Assembly: GCF_002155685.1 (NCBI RefSeq)
Contig: NZ_MUYK01000001.1
Location: 124,001 to 188,000, forward strand
DNA length: 64,000 bases
DNA from: Erythrobacter colymbi
Lineage (GTDB): Bacteria; Pseudomonadota; Alphaproteobacteria; Sphingomonadales; Sphingomonadaceae
Direction of reading: 5' to 3'
Numbering within the stretch: the stretch's first letter is position 1; each line of letters begins with the position of its first letter. The position numbers and the translations under genes are program-made. The notes under the pieces are model-generated. The model saw only the letters and a program-made list of their open reading frames with translations, was not told the DNA's origin and made no database searches. This document shows, one piece after another, positions 49,696 to 62,775 of this stretch.

Positions 49696-50859
49696 ATGGC
49701 AACTCAGCCCCTCCACGACACCGATCCGCTCGAGGGCTGGAGCCTGCCCAGCTGGACCTATCACGACGCCGAGTTCCATGCAGTGGAGCTCGATCGCGTC
49801 TTCCGCCCAAGCTGGCAGGTGGTGTGCCACACCAGCGACATCCCGAAGGCGGGCGACTGGCACACGCTCGACTATTGCGGCGAGAGCGTGATCGTGGTGC
49901 GCGGCACCGACGACGTTCTGCGCGCCTTCACCAATGTCTGCCGCCACCGCGGATCGCGTCTCGTCGACGGGGCGAGCGGCTGCGCGAAGAAACTCGTCTG
50001 CCCCTATCACGCCTGGACCTATGACCTCGACGGCAAGCTGACCGGCGTTCCCGACAGCGCCAGCTATCCGACGCTCGACCGCAGCCAAGCGGGGCTCGTC
50101 GCGATGGAACTGGAGGTGTGGCGCGGCTTCATCTTCGTGCGCCTGCATGATGATGGCGGGCCGACCGTCGCCCAGCAGATGGCGCCATACGAGGCGATGG
50201 TCGCCCCCTACCGCTTCGACGAGCTTGAAGCGTTGGGCCGCGTCACCCTGCGCCCGCGGGAAGTGAACTGGAAGAATGTCGGCGACAATTACTCCGACGG
50301 TCTCCACATCCCCGTCGCCCACCCCGGCCTCACGCGCCTGTTCGGCAAGGGCTACGGCATCGAGGCCGAGGCCCATGTCGACCGCATGTGGGGCGCGATG
50401 ATCGATCGCGAGAGCGCCAACTGGTCGGAGCGGATGTACCAGAAGCTGCTCCCGCCCGTGCCGCACCTGCCGGAAGACAAGCAGCGCTTCTGGCTCTACT
50501 TCAAGCTCTGGCCCAATGTCGCCTTCGACATTTATCCCGACCAGATCGATTTCATGCAGTGGCTCCCCACCGGGCCGACGACGTGCCTGATCCGCGAGAT
50601 CAGCTATGTCCTGCCGGACGACAGGCGCGAGATGCGCGCCGCGCGCTATCTCAACTGGCGCATCAACCGTCAGGTCAATGCCGAGGACACTGCGCTCATC
50701 ACCCGCGTGCAGCAGGGCATGGCGAGCCGCAGCTTCAGCATGGGGCCCTTGAGCGACAAGGAAGTGTGCCTCAGGCACTTCTGCCGCCGCATCCGTGACC
50801 TGATCCCCGAGGCCCGCCTCGAACACCAACCCGCAGCCGGATGGAGCCGCCGCGCATGA
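49696..50859 (+). CDS. Rieske non-haem iron oxygenase, alpha subunit type
   Basis: The protein has 387 residues. The Rieske 2Fe-2S ligands are Cys82/His84 (CRHRGS) and Cys102/His105 (CPYHAW). The catalytic iron region reads NVGDNYSDGLHIPVAHP with His204 and His209. The architecture matches the family that includes glycine-betaine and carnitine monooxygenases as well as aromatic dioxygenases. No reductase gene is adjacent. Its stop overlaps the start of the FAD oxidoreductase (ATGA), so the two are co-translated. The BetI-like regulator beside it makes a quaternary-amine or related N-methyl substrate plausible but unproven. Confidence 0.92.
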   Translation: MATQPLHDTDPLEGWSLPSWTYHDAEFHAVELDRVFRPSWQVVCHTSDIPKAGDWHTLDYCGESVIVVRGTDDVLRAFTNVCRHRGSRLVDGASGCAKKLVCPYHAWTYDLDGKLTGVPDSASYPTLDRSQAGLVAMELEVWRGFIFVRLHDDGGPTVAQQMAPYEAMVAPYRFDELEALGRVTLRPREVNWKNVGDNYSDGLHIPVAHPGLTRLFGKGYGIEAEAHVDRMWGAMIDRESANWSERMYQKLLPPVPHLPEDKQRFWLYFKLWPNVAFDIYPDQIDFMQWLPTGPTTCLIREISYVLPDDRREMRAARYLNWRINRQVNAEDTALITRVQQGMASRSFSMGPLSDKEVCLRHFCRRIRDLIPEARLEHQPAAGWSRRA

Positions 50860-52463
50860 CCCAGAAATACGACGCCGTGATCATCGGCGCGGGCCACAAC
50901 GGCCTCACCTGCGCCTTCTACCTCGCGCAGGCGGGGCTGAAGGTGCGCATCCTTGAGCGGCGCGATATCGTCGGCGGCGCGGCGGTGACCGAGGAGTTCC
51001 ACCCGGGGTTCCGCAATTCGGTGGCGAGCTACACGGTCAGCCTGCTCCAGCCCAAGGTGATACGCGACATGCGGCTGGCCGAGCACGGCTACCGCGTGAT
51101 CGAACGGCCGATCAGCAACTTCCTGCCTCAGGAAGACGGCGGCTATCTGAAGCTCGGCGGCGGGCTGGAGCGCACACAGGCCGAATTCGCGCGCTTCTCG
51201 GCTGCCGATGCGGCGACGCTGCCCGCCTATTACGACGCGCTCGAAGGCGTCGCCGAGGTGCTGCGCAGCCTCGCGCTCAAGAGCCCGCCCAATGTCGGCG
51301 AGGGCTTGCGCACCCTGATCGCGGGCGCATCGCAGGGCTGGGGCCTGTCGAAGCTGGGCATGGAAGCCAAGCGCGACGTGCTCGATCTCTTCACCAAGTC
51401 GGCCACCAGCTTCCTCGGCCAGTGGTTCGAGAGCGAGGCGGTGAAGGCCGCCTTCGGCTTCGACGCGGTGGTCGGCAACTATGCCAGCCCCGACACGCCC
51501 GGCAGCGCCTATGTCCTGCTTCACCACGTCTTCGGCGAAGTGAACGGCAAGAAGGGCGCCTGGGGCCACTGCATCGGCGGAATGGGCACGATCACCCAGA
51601 TCATGGCCGAGGTGTGCCGCAAGTCGGGCGTCGAGATCAGCCTCGAAAGCCCTGTGGCCGAGGTGCTGGTCGATGGCGACACGGTCGCGGGCGTCAAGCT
51701 CGAAAGCGGCGAGGAGATCGCCGCCAAGCGGGTGATCGCCAACGTCGGGCCGAAGCTGCTCTACGGCAAGATGCTCCCCGAACACCACCAGCCCGCCGAT
51801 TTCCGCCGCCGGATGCGCGGCTACAAGGCGGGCGGGGGCACCTTCCGCATGAATGTCGCGCTCTCCGAGCTGCCGCGCTTCACCTCGCTCCCCGAGCCGG
51901 GCGAGCATCACCAGAGCGGCATCATCATCGCGCCCACGCTCGATTACATGGACAAGGCTTTCCTCGATGCCAAGGCGCACGGCTGGTCGAAGCGGCCGAT
52001 CGTCGAGATGCTGATCCCCTCCACGGTGGACGACAGCCTCGCCCCTCCGGGCCAACACGTCGCCAGCCTGTTCTGCCAGCAATTCGCACCCGAGCTGCCC
52101 GACGGCCGCGACTGGGACGCAGAGGAGGATGCGGCGGCCGACACGATCATCGACACGGTCGAAGCCCATGCGCCGGGCTTTCGCGCCTCGATCCTCGGAC
52201 GGCAGGTGCTGAGCCCCAAGGGGCTCTACCGCAAGTTCGGGCTTGTGGGCGGGGACATCATGCACGGCCACATGAGCCTCGACCAGCTGTGGAGCGCGCG
52301 GCCGGTGCTGGGCCACGGCGCCTATCGCGGGCCGGTGAAGGGGCTCTACATGTGCGGCGCGGGCAACCATCCGGGCGGCGGGGTGACTGGCGCGCCGGGG
52401 CACAATTGCGCGCAGGAAGTGCTCGCCGACGGCGGCAGCTTCCGCCGGTTCGCGGCGGTCTAG
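50856..52463 (+). CDS. FAD-dependent oxidoreductase of phytoene-desaturase/PYROXD2 type
   Basis: The protein has 535 residues. The dinucleotide motif AVIIGAGHNGLTCAFYLAQAGLKVRILERRDIVGGAA opens the chain. The C-terminal end MCGAGNHPGGGVTGAPGHNCAQEVL closes the FAD site in the manner of carotenoid-desaturase-like enzymes. It lacks transmembrane segments. In this family many members have unknown substrates. Coupling with the Rieske gene (4-bp overlap) suggests that it oxidises the product of that enzyme or takes part in the same breakdown route. The periplasmic amidohydrolase gene follows after 2 bp. Confidence 0.9.
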   Translation: MTQKYDAVIIGAGHNGLTCAFYLAQAGLKVRILERRDIVGGAAVTEEFHPGFRNSVASYTVSLLQPKVIRDMRLAEHGYRVIERPISNFLPQEDGGYLKLGGGLERTQAEFARFSAADAATLPAYYDALEGVAEVLRSLALKSPPNVGEGLRTLIAGASQGWGLSKLGMEAKRDVLDLFTKSATSFLGQWFESEAVKAAFGFDAVVGNYASPDTPGSAYVLLHHVFGEVNGKKGAWGHCIGGMGTITQIMAEVCRKSGVEISLESPVAEVLVDGDTVAGVKLESGEEIAAKRVIANVGPKLLYGKMLPEHHQPADFRRRMRGYKAGGGTFRMNVALSELPRFTSLPEPGEHHQSGIIIAPTLDYMDKAFLDAKAHGWSKRPIVEMLIPSTVDDSLAPPGQHVASLFCQQFAPELPDGRDWDAEEDAAADTIIDTVEAHAPGFRASILGRQVLSPKGLYRKFGLVGGDIMHGHMSLDQLWSARPVLGHGAYRGPVKGLYMCGAGNHPGGGVTGAPGHNCAQEVLADGGSFRRFAAV

Positions 52464-52465
52464 CC

Positions 52466-53758
52466 ATGGCGATGCGCCGCACCCGTCTGATCGCCGGGCT
52501 GCTCGCCGCAATGGCGCTCGCCCATCCGGCCGCCGCGCGGGCCGAGGCGCTCTATGTCGAGGCGGGCCGGCTGCTCGATGTCGAAAGCGGCGCTGTGCTG
52601 ACCGGCCAGTGCATCCTCACCGAAGGCGAGCGCGTCGCGAGGGTCGAGCCCTGCACCGCCACGCCCGAGGGCGCAAAGCGGGTGGACTGGTCGGCATATA
52701 CCGTGCTGCCCGGGCTGATCGACCTTCACACCCACCTGTCCGACACCGGCAGCAGCGCCGACCTGTCCGATCCGCTCAAGACCTCGCCGGTCGACACGGT
52801 GCTGATCGGCGCGCGGAATGCGCGGGCGACGCTCGAGGCGGGTTTCACCACCGTGCGCGATGTCGGCACCTATCGCGGGCTGACCGATGTCGCCTTGCGC
52901 AATGCCATCAACAAAGGGCTGGTGCCGGGGCCGCGGATGTTCGTGGCCGGGGCGTATCTCACCCATCCGGGCGGCGGGGGTGAACTCAACGGCGTCGTCC
53001 CCAACCACCAGCTGCCCGCCGACATGCGATTGGGCGTACTCTCCAGTCCCGAGGAGGCCGCCGCGCGGGCGGCTTTCCTGTTCGATCACGGCGCGGATTT
53101 CCTCAAGCTGATCGCGACCGGCGCGGTACTGGCGATCGGCACCGAACCGGGCGAGCCCGAGCTGACCGAGGCCGAAATGCGCGCCGCGATCGAGGTGGCA
53201 AAGTCCCGAGGCTCCTACGCCACGGCCCATGCCCACGGCGCGCAAGGCATCAAGGCCGCGATCCGCGCCGGCGTCCGCAGCATCGAGCATGCGAGCCTGA
53301 TCGACGATGAGGGCCTGCGCCTCGCGCGCGACAAGGGCGTGTGGCTCGTGATGGACATCTACAACGGCGACTACATCGACGAAGTCGGCACCGCTGAGGG
53401 GTGGCCGGAGGAATATCTGCGCAAGAACCGCGAGACTACGCAGGTCCAGCGCGACAATTTCCGCCGCGCGGTCGAGCTGGGCGTGCCGCTCGCCTTCGGT
53501 TCGGACGCGGGGGTCTATCCGCACGGGCTCAACGCTCGGCAATTCCGCTACATGGTGGCGAACGGCATGACCCCGCTCCAGGCGATCCGCGCCGCGACCG
53601 GCAGCGCCGCGCAGGTGATCGGCCACGGCGCGGACCTTGGCCGTATTGCTCCGGGCTATTTCGCCGACATGATCGCGGTGATGGACGATCCGCTTGCCGA
53701 TGTGACCACACTCGAACGTGTCGCGGCGGTGATCAAGGGCGGGACGACCATTCGCTAG
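52466..53758 (+). CDS. Exported amidohydrolase, third gene of the Rieske operon
   Basis: The protein has 430 residues with a signal peptide (MAMRRTRLIAGLLAAMALAHPAAARA). The metal-dependent hydrolase core shows DLHTHLSDT, the bridging-Lys region ADFLKLIATGAVL, ATAHAHGAQG, SIEHASLID and FGSDAGVYPHG, ending LGRIAPGYFADMIAV. It resembles Xaa-Pro or acyl-amino-acid hydrolases of the periplasm. It starts 2 bp after the FAD oxidoreductase. An exported hydrolase that frees a substrate for import and oxidation would make sense of the operon together with the neighbouring permease and TonB receptor. Confidence 0.9.
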   Translation: MAMRRTRLIAGLLAAMALAHPAAARAEALYVEAGRLLDVESGAVLTGQCILTEGERVARVEPCTATPEGAKRVDWSAYTVLPGLIDLHTHLSDTGSSADLSDPLKTSPVDTVLIGARNARATLEAGFTTVRDVGTYRGLTDVALRNAINKGLVPGPRMFVAGAYLTHPGGGGELNGVVPNHQLPADMRLGVLSSPEEAAARAAFLFDHGADFLKLIATGAVLAIGTEPGEPELTEAEMRAAIEVAKSRGSYATAHAHGAQGIKAAIRAGVRSIEHASLIDDEGLRLARDKGVWLVMDIYNGDYIDEVGTAEGWPEEYLRKNRETTQVQRDNFRRAVELGVPLAFGSDAGVYPHGLNARQFRYMVANGMTPLQAIRAATGSAAQVIGHGADLGRIAPGYFADMIAVMDDPLADVTTLERVAAVIKGGTTIR

Positions 53759-53851
53759 AGCCGACGCGGGCTGCGGCGCGTCAAGAAACGGTCAAATTAC
53801 TGTCATAATCAAATACTTGCGCGCAAACACTAACTGACCCATTCTCGCGCC

Positions 53852-54103
53852 ATGGAGCGGGAGCGGGAAGTCTTGTTGCGCCGGATTCGGCTGGCGCTGG
53901 CGGGTGGCGACGTGGGCGATGATCTCGCCGCGAGCCTGCCCAACCCCGGCACACTCGATCGCGTTGAAAAGGCGGCATGGATCGCGCTCCAGTCATGGCG
54001 TGACGATGCCGAAATCCGGTCGGCCAACAGCCTGTGGGAACACTTCGGCCGGCAGCGGCTGGAGGATCTTTCCGCCAGTCTCGTGACGGCGCCGGCCGAC
54101 TGA
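53852..54103 (+). CDS. Small hypothetical protein (83 aa)
   Basis: It starts at ATG 53852 and encodes a charged, helical protein with REREVLLRRIRLAL and ALQSWRDDAEIRSANSLWEHFGRQRLEDL. There are no membrane segments or Cys. Codon use and the even spread of charged residues look real. The family is unknown to me. It stands alone between the amidohydrolase and the convergent decarboxylase gene, with AT-rich promoter-like DNA upstream (53790-53830). Confidence 0.6.
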   Translation: MEREREVLLRRIRLALAGGDVGDDLAASLPNPGTLDRVEKAAWIALQSWRDDAEIRSANSLWEHFGRQRLEDLSASLVTAPAD

Positions 54104-54131
54104 TCCTTTCCGATTCGCGCGGCGTTGGCGT

Positions 54132-55475
54132 TCAGCCGGCGTGGCGGCCGATCGTCTCGAGCAGGCGCTCGATATCGCCATCGCTTGTCCGCCAAGAGGA
54201 TACGCTGATGCGGAAGGCGGGCGCGCCGCGCCACGCGGTCCCGCCGAACCATGCGAGGCCCGAGGCGGCGACCCCTTCGCGGATTGCCTGCGTGTGCGCA
54301 TCGTCGCGCCCGCGGGCGAGGACCTGATTGAGCACGGGGCCGTTGAGCACCTCGAGGCCCATTGCGCGCAGCCCCTCGGCCACGCGCGCGGCCTGCGCGC
54401 AATGCCGCTCGACCATCGCGGCCACGCCCTCGCGCCCGAGCGTCCGCAGCGCCGCCCAGATCGCCACCCCGCGCGCACGGCGGGAGAATTCGAGCGTGAG
54501 GTTCTTCTGCGCATCGGCCCCCGCGCTCGAATAGGCGGCATCGCTGGTCATCGCGCCCGCCAGCGCCGCGCCGTCGCGCACGATCGACATGGCGCAGTCA
54601 TAGGGCGTGTTGAGCCATTTGTGCCCGTCGGTCGTCCAGCTGTCGGCGCCCTCGATCCCCTCGGTGAGGTGCCGCTTGGCCGCGGAGGCGCGCGCCCACA
54701 ACCCGAAAGCGCCGTCGACATGGACCCATGCGCCCGCCGCCTTGGCGCGCGGGATAAGGTCGGCGAAGGGATCGAAGGCGCCGGTGTTCACCTCGCCCGC
54801 CTGCAGGCACAGGATCGTGCGCGCATCGAGCGGGGGGAGCCGCGCGGGGTCTATCCGTCCGGCGGCATCGGTCGGGGCGACGAGGAGATTGTCGGTGCCG
54901 AAGCCGAGCACCCGCAGCGCCTTGATCATGGTCACATGTGCGACATCGGAGACCACCGCGCGGATCTCGGGCGCGCCTGCCAGCCCCTTGCGGTCGAAGT
55001 CCCAGCCCGCCTGCGCGAGCAATGTGCGCCGCGCGGCGGTGATGCAGGTGAGCCCGCAGGCGCTCGCCGAGGTGCCGAAGCCCACCACGCTCTCGCGCGG
55101 CAGATCGAGGATATCGAGCATCCAGCGCCCCGCGACCGCCTCGATCGCCGAAGCGCCGGGTGCGCCCAGTGGCGTGCTCGCGCTCTGGTCCCAGGCCAGC
55201 ACCATCCGTTCGGCAGCGGCAGCAACCGGCAGGCTCGCGCCGACGACGAAGCCGTAATAGTGCGGGCCGTTGCCCGCGACCGCTGTCGGAGAGCCGACCT
55301 CGTCGAGCAGGGCGAGGGTCTCGGCCCCCGGCTTGCCGCCGTCGGTCAGGTCTTCCTCGAAAGCGGCGAGCGCAGCGAGGGCTTCGGCATCGGGAAAGAC
55401 GCGGCGGGCGGCATTGCCGGCGACGAAGCGGCGGGCACGGGCGTCGGCATCGGCGAGGAGTTCGATCTCGGTCAT
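54132..55475 (-). CDS. PLP-dependent group II decarboxylase
   Basis: The protein has 447 residues. The cofactor Lys lies in SWTTDGHKWLNTPYDC, with the preceding AWVHVDGAFGLWA Asp/His motif and FGTSASACGLTCITAAR phosphate-binding turn typical of aromatic-amino-acid/glutamate decarboxylase-like enzymes. The C-terminal small domain (FRISVSSWRTSDGDIERLL) is complete. The substrate is not predictable by eye; relatives act on aromatic amino acids, 2,4-diaminobutyrate or aspartate. It is divergent from a LysR regulator that likely controls it. Confidence 0.9.
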   Translation of the reverse strand: MTEIELLADADARARRFVAGNAARRVFPDAEALAALAAFEEDLTDGGKPGAETLALLDEVGSPTAVAGNGPHYYGFVVGASLPVAAAAERMVLAWDQSASTPLGAPGASAIEAVAGRWMLDILDLPRESVVGFGTSASACGLTCITAARRTLLAQAGWDFDRKGLAGAPEIRAVVSDVAHVTMIKALRVLGFGTDNLLVAPTDAAGRIDPARLPPLDARTILCLQAGEVNTGAFDPFADLIPRAKAAGAWVHVDGAFGLWARASAAKRHLTEGIEGADSWTTDGHKWLNTPYDCAMSIVRDGAALAGAMTSDAAYSSAGADAQKNLTLEFSRRARGVAIWAALRTLGREGVAAMVERHCAQAARVAEGLRAMGLEVLNGPVLNQVLARGRDDAHTQAIREGVAASGLAWFGGTAWRGAPAFRISVSSWRTSDGDIERLLETIGRHAG

Positions 55476-55560
55476 GGCCGCAGCAAATAGGCGCCGAGGC
55501 GGGCGCGCAGCCAACGATTTCTCCTCGACAAGGATGTGAGCTCTCTTCACAATCATCGCC

Positions 55561-56424
55561 ATGCAGATCCCCTCGCTCCAGACCCTGCGCGCGCTCGAGG
55601 CCGCCGCCCGGCTCGGGAGCTACACCCGCGCGGCGGCGGAGCTTGGCCTCACTCACGGCGCGATCAGCCACCGCTTGCGCGCGCTGGAGGAGACGCTGGG
55701 CCACCCGCTCTTCACCCGCGAAGGCAACGGGATGCGCCCGACGCCCGAGGCGCTGCGGCTGCTGGTGCCGGTGCGCGAGGCGCTGGGCCTGCTGGCGCTC
55801 GCCTTTCCCCCGGTGCGCGCGGCGCAGGCGATCCTCAGGGTGAGCCTGCTGCCGAGCTTCGCCTCGCGCTGGCTGACCCCGCGGCTGGGGGCCTTCCGCG
55901 CGGCCCATCCCGATATCGATGTGCGGATCGACGCGCGGCTCGAACTGGCGGACATCGGCCCGGGCGGCGTCGATTGCGCGATCCGCTATGGCAAGGGCGG
56001 CTGGCCCGGGGTGCGCGCCGAGCGGTTGGCGGGCGAGGTGTTGTTCCCGGTCTGCGCGCCCGCTTACCGCGAGGCGCAAGGCCTCCATACCCCCGCCGAG
56101 CTCGCCCGCGCGGTGCTGCTGCGGCATGACCGCCAGCTGTGGGGCCCGTGGCTGCGCGCGGCGGGCGTGGCGCTGGGCGAGCCCACCGGCGGCCCGCTGT
56201 TCTCCGACACCGGCCTGCTGCTCGATGCCGCCATCGCCGGGGAGGGGGTCGCGCTCGCCCGGGCGCGGCTGGTCGAGGGGGATCTGGCGACCGGGCGGCT
56301 GGTGCGCCTGTCCGATATCGCCGCCGATGACAGCCAGTCCTACTGGTTCGTGCGCAGCCAGAGCGCCGATAGCGCCGCGGTGGAGGCCTTCGCGCGCTGG
56401 ATCGCCGGGGCCTTCGCCGCCTGA
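55561..56424 (+). CDS. LysR-family regulator (GcvA-like)
   Basis: The protein has 287 residues. LQTLRALEAAARLGSYTRAAAELGLTHGAISHRLRALEETLGHPLFTREG is the winged-helix of the GcvA-like subgroup. The C-terminal effector domain includes PRLGAFRAAHPDIDVRIDARLELADI and CAIRYGKGGWPG. Its ATG is 85 bp from the divergent decarboxylase start, the usual arrangement for a LysR regulator and its target. Confidence 0.93.
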   Translation: MQIPSLQTLRALEAAARLGSYTRAAAELGLTHGAISHRLRALEETLGHPLFTREGNGMRPTPEALRLLVPVREALGLLALAFPPVRAAQAILRVSLLPSFASRWLTPRLGAFRAAHPDIDVRIDARLELADIGPGGVDCAIRYGKGGWPGVRAERLAGEVLFPVCAPAYREAQGLHTPAELARAVLLRHDRQLWGPWLRAAGVALGEPTGGPLFSDTGLLLDAAIAGEGVALARARLVEGDLATGRLVRLSDIAADDSQSYWFVRSQSADSAAVEAFARWIAGAFAA

Positions 56425-56531
56425 CCCGCAGGTGCGAGCCGCCATCCGGGCTCGACGAACGACATGCAGCGGTGCTGGCAATATCCCCCGCCGCCGCTAG
56501 TCTCCGCCGCCGACAGAGGGAGACTCAATCC

Positions 56532-59855
<3,324 letters not shown>

Positions 59856-59955
59856 GGCCCGCCGTCCCGTCACCGGTTGCCTTGGCGGCATTCCGCCACT
59901 AGCCTGACCGCGCACGGGAGCCGCAAGGCTTCCGGCGAGGGAGGGGAATACAGAA

Positions 59956-62775
59956 ATGGCTCGCTCGAAATTGGTAGCGGTAACATTGTGCAGCAGCGCG
60001 CTGGCCCTGTCCACGCCGCTGCTCGCCGGAGAGGTGCGCGAGGTGCCGCATGGCATGATCGTCACCACCGATGCGGGCGAGCAGGTGCGCGTGCTCGCCC
60101 ATGCCGACGGCACCTTCCGCGTGACCGTGGGCGAGACCCTGCCCGAAGGCCGCCCGACCGCGATGGTGGTGGCCGAGGCCGACGGCGCGCCGCGGTTCCT
60201 GAAGGCGGGCGAGGTCGCCTACCTCGTCACCCCGCAGGCCTCGGCTGCGGTCGCGCTCTCCGATGGCCGGCTGACTGTCTATGACCCCCAAGGGACCGTG
60301 CTGCTGGACGAATACGCCCCCGCGCGCCGCAGCACGCCGGTGACCATCGAAGGGCAGCAATGGCGCGCCACCCGCGTGCAGTTCAACCGCGGCACGGACG
60401 AGGGGCTCTACGGCCTCGGCCAGCACCAGAACCGCCAGATGGACTATAACGGCGAGGACGTGGAGCTCGCCCAGCACAACATGGCAATCGCGGTGCCTTA
60501 TCTGGTCTCGACCAAGGGCTACGGCATCCTGTGGGACAATGCATCCGTCACCCGCGTCGGCGATCCGGCACCCTATGCCAAGCTGGCGCTCGAATGGCGG
60601 GCGGAATATTTCCTCGGGCCCCGCAAGGTGCTGGATCGGATCGAGGGGACGGTCGATTACCAGTATCTCAAGGATCAGGCGCGCTGGCCCGCCGAGGCCA
60701 AGGCGGCGACCGTCGCGGCGACCACCGGGCAGAACACGCAGGGCAATGCGGTAGAGACGCAGCGCGTGGTGTGGACCGGCTCCTACACGCCGGACAAGGC
60801 GGGCGCGCACAAGTTCCGGCTCTATTCCTCGTCCTACGTCCGCGTCTTCGCAGACGGCAAGGAGGTGCTCAGCCGCTGGCGGCAGAACTGGAACCCGTGG
60901 TACCACAACTTCCAGCTCGATCTCGCCGCCGGAAAGCCTGTCGAGCTGCGGATCGAGTGGGAGCCCAACCAGGGCTACATCGCGCTCGAACACGCGGATC
61001 CCTTGCCTGAGGCGGATCGCCATTCGGTCAGCTTCGCCAGCGAGGCGGGCAAGGCGATCGACTACTACGTCGTGCCCGCGAGCACGATGGACGCGGGCAT
61101 CGCCGGATACCGCCGCCTCACCGGCAAGGCCCCGATGATGGGCCGCTGGGCCTACGGCTTCTGGCAATCGCGCCAGCGCTACAACACGGCCGCCGAGGTG
61201 GTGGGCGTGATGCGCGAATACCGTGCGCGCAAGATTCCCATCGACACGATCGTGCAGGACTGGTTCTACTGGCCCGAGGATAGCTGGGGCTGCCACTGCT
61301 TCGATCCGGCGCGCTTCCCCGATCCCAAGGGCATGGTCGATGCCGTGAAGGCCATGAATGGCCGCGTGATGATCTCGGTCTGGCCCAAGTTCTACCCCGA
61401 TACCGCCAACGGCAAGGCCCTGCGCGAGAAGGGCTTCCTCTACGAGCGCCCCCTCGAAGCGGGCCAGCGTGACTGGGTGGGGAAGGGCTATGCCAACACC
61501 TTCTACGACCCTTACACGCCGGAAGCGCGCGCGATGTACTGGCAGCAGATGAAGGAAGCGCTCCTGCCGCTCGGCTTCGATGCCTGGTGGATGGACGCGA
61601 CCGAGCCCGACTGGCACTCCAACCTCTCGGTCGCCGAGCGCGCCTACCAGATGACTTCGCCGACGACGGGCGTGCCGGGGCAGGCGATCTTCAATTCCTA
61701 CCCCCTCGTCCATGCCGAGGGCGTCGCAGAAGGCTTGCGGCAGGCCCAGCCCGACCAGCGGCCCTTCATCCTCACCCGCTCGGGCTTCGGCGGGATCCAG
61801 CGCACGTCATCGGCCCTGTGGTCGGGCGATGTCGCCGCGCGGTGGGACGACCTGCGCGACCAGATCAGCGCAGGCCTCAATCTCAGCATCGCGGGCGTGC
61901 CCAACTGGACGCATGACATCGGCGGCTTCGCGGTCGAGGATCGCTACAGCAAGGAAGACCCCGCCCATCTTCCAGAATGGCGCGAGCTCTACCTGCGCTG
62001 GTTCCAGTTCGGCGCCTTCTCGCCCCTGTTCCGCAGCCACGGGGAGTTCCCGCTGCGCGAGACCTATCTCGTTAGCAAGGGCGATCCGGCGATGCTGGCG
62101 GGGCTCGAGCATTATCACCGCCTGCGCTACCGCCTGCTGCCCTATATCTACACGCTGGCCGCCGAGACCCATTTCGACGACGCGACGATCCTGCGCCCGC
62201 TGGTGATGGATTTCGCAAGCGACCGGACTGTGTGGGGGATCGACGACCAGTATCTCTTCGGCCCCGCGATCATGGCCGCGCCCGTCACCACCTTTGGCGC
62301 GCGCGAGCGGCAGGTCTATCTGCCGCAGGGCGAATGGCACGATGCGCTCTCGGGCAAACGGCTCAAGGGCGGCCGGAGCGTTACCGCCGCCGCGCCGCGC
62401 GAACGGATGCCGCTTTTCGTGCGGGCAGGCGCGATCATCCCCGCCGGGCCGGACGTGCAATCCACCGCCGAAAATGTGGCTGGCCCGCTCACCATCCACG
62501 TCTTCGCCGGAGCCGACGGGCGCTTCAGCCTCTACGAGGATCAGGGCAGCGACATGGGCTATGCCCGCGGCGAGTTCGCGCGCATCCCGATGGTGTGGGA
62601 CGACACAGCGCGCACGCTGACGATGGGTGCGCGGGAAGGGCGCTTCCCCGGCGTGGCGCAGACGCGCGCGGTCACCGTGATCCTCCACGATGGCAGCGCA
62701 GCGGGCGATGTGTTCGAAGCCCGCGAGGGCCGCAAGGCGACCTATACCGGCGCGGCGCTGCGCCTGAAGCTCTAG
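59956..62775 (+). CDS. Glycoside hydrolase family 31 (alpha-glucosidase/alpha-xylosidase type) with PA14-like insert
   Basis: The protein has 939 residues with a signal peptide (to about LLAGE). After the N-terminal beta-domain (FNRGTDEGLYGLGQHQNRQMDY) a PA14-like module is inserted (TGSYTPDKAGAHKFRLYSSSYVRVFADGKE, about 265-345). The catalytic barrel contains DTIVQDWFYW, DAWWMDATEPDW (nucleophile Asp), TRSGFGGIQRTSSALWSGDVAARWDDL (acid/base Asp) and THDIGGF. C-terminal beta-sandwiches follow. The PA14-containing forms include xyloglucan alpha-xylosidases. It acts outside the cytoplasm on alpha-linked sugars. The stop overlaps the convergent haemoglobin gene by 3 bp. Confidence 0.93.
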   Translation: MARSKLVAVTLCSSALALSTPLLAGEVREVPHGMIVTTDAGEQVRVLAHADGTFRVTVGETLPEGRPTAMVVAEADGAPRFLKAGEVAYLVTPQASAAVALSDGRLTVYDPQGTVLLDEYAPARRSTPVTIEGQQWRATRVQFNRGTDEGLYGLGQHQNRQMDYNGEDVELAQHNMAIAVPYLVSTKGYGILWDNASVTRVGDPAPYAKLALEWRAEYFLGPRKVLDRIEGTVDYQYLKDQARWPAEAKAATVAATTGQNTQGNAVETQRVVWTGSYTPDKAGAHKFRLYSSSYVRVFADGKEVLSRWRQNWNPWYHNFQLDLAAGKPVELRIEWEPNQGYIALEHADPLPEADRHSVSFASEAGKAIDYYVVPASTMDAGIAGYRRLTGKAPMMGRWAYGFWQSRQRYNTAAEVVGVMREYRARKIPIDTIVQDWFYWPEDSWGCHCFDPARFPDPKGMVDAVKAMNGRVMISVWPKFYPDTANGKALREKGFLYERPLEAGQRDWVGKGYANTFYDPYTPEARAMYWQQMKEALLPLGFDAWWMDATEPDWHSNLSVAERAYQMTSPTTGVPGQAIFNSYPLVHAEGVAEGLRQAQPDQRPFILTRSGFGGIQRTSSALWSGDVAARWDDLRDQISAGLNLSIAGVPNWTHDIGGFAVEDRYSKEDPAHLPEWRELYLRWFQFGAFSPLFRSHGEFPLRETYLVSKGDPAMLAGLEHYHRLRYRLLPYIYTLAAETHFDDATILRPLVMDFASDRTVWGIDDQYLFGPAIMAAPVTTFGARERQVYLPQGEWHDALSGKRLKGGRSVTAAAPRERMPLFVRAGAIIPAGPDVQSTAENVAGPLTIHVFAGADGRFSLYEDQGSDMGYARGEFARIPMVWDDTARTLTMGAREGRFPGVAQTRAVTVILHDGSAAGDVFEAREGRKATYTGAALRLKL

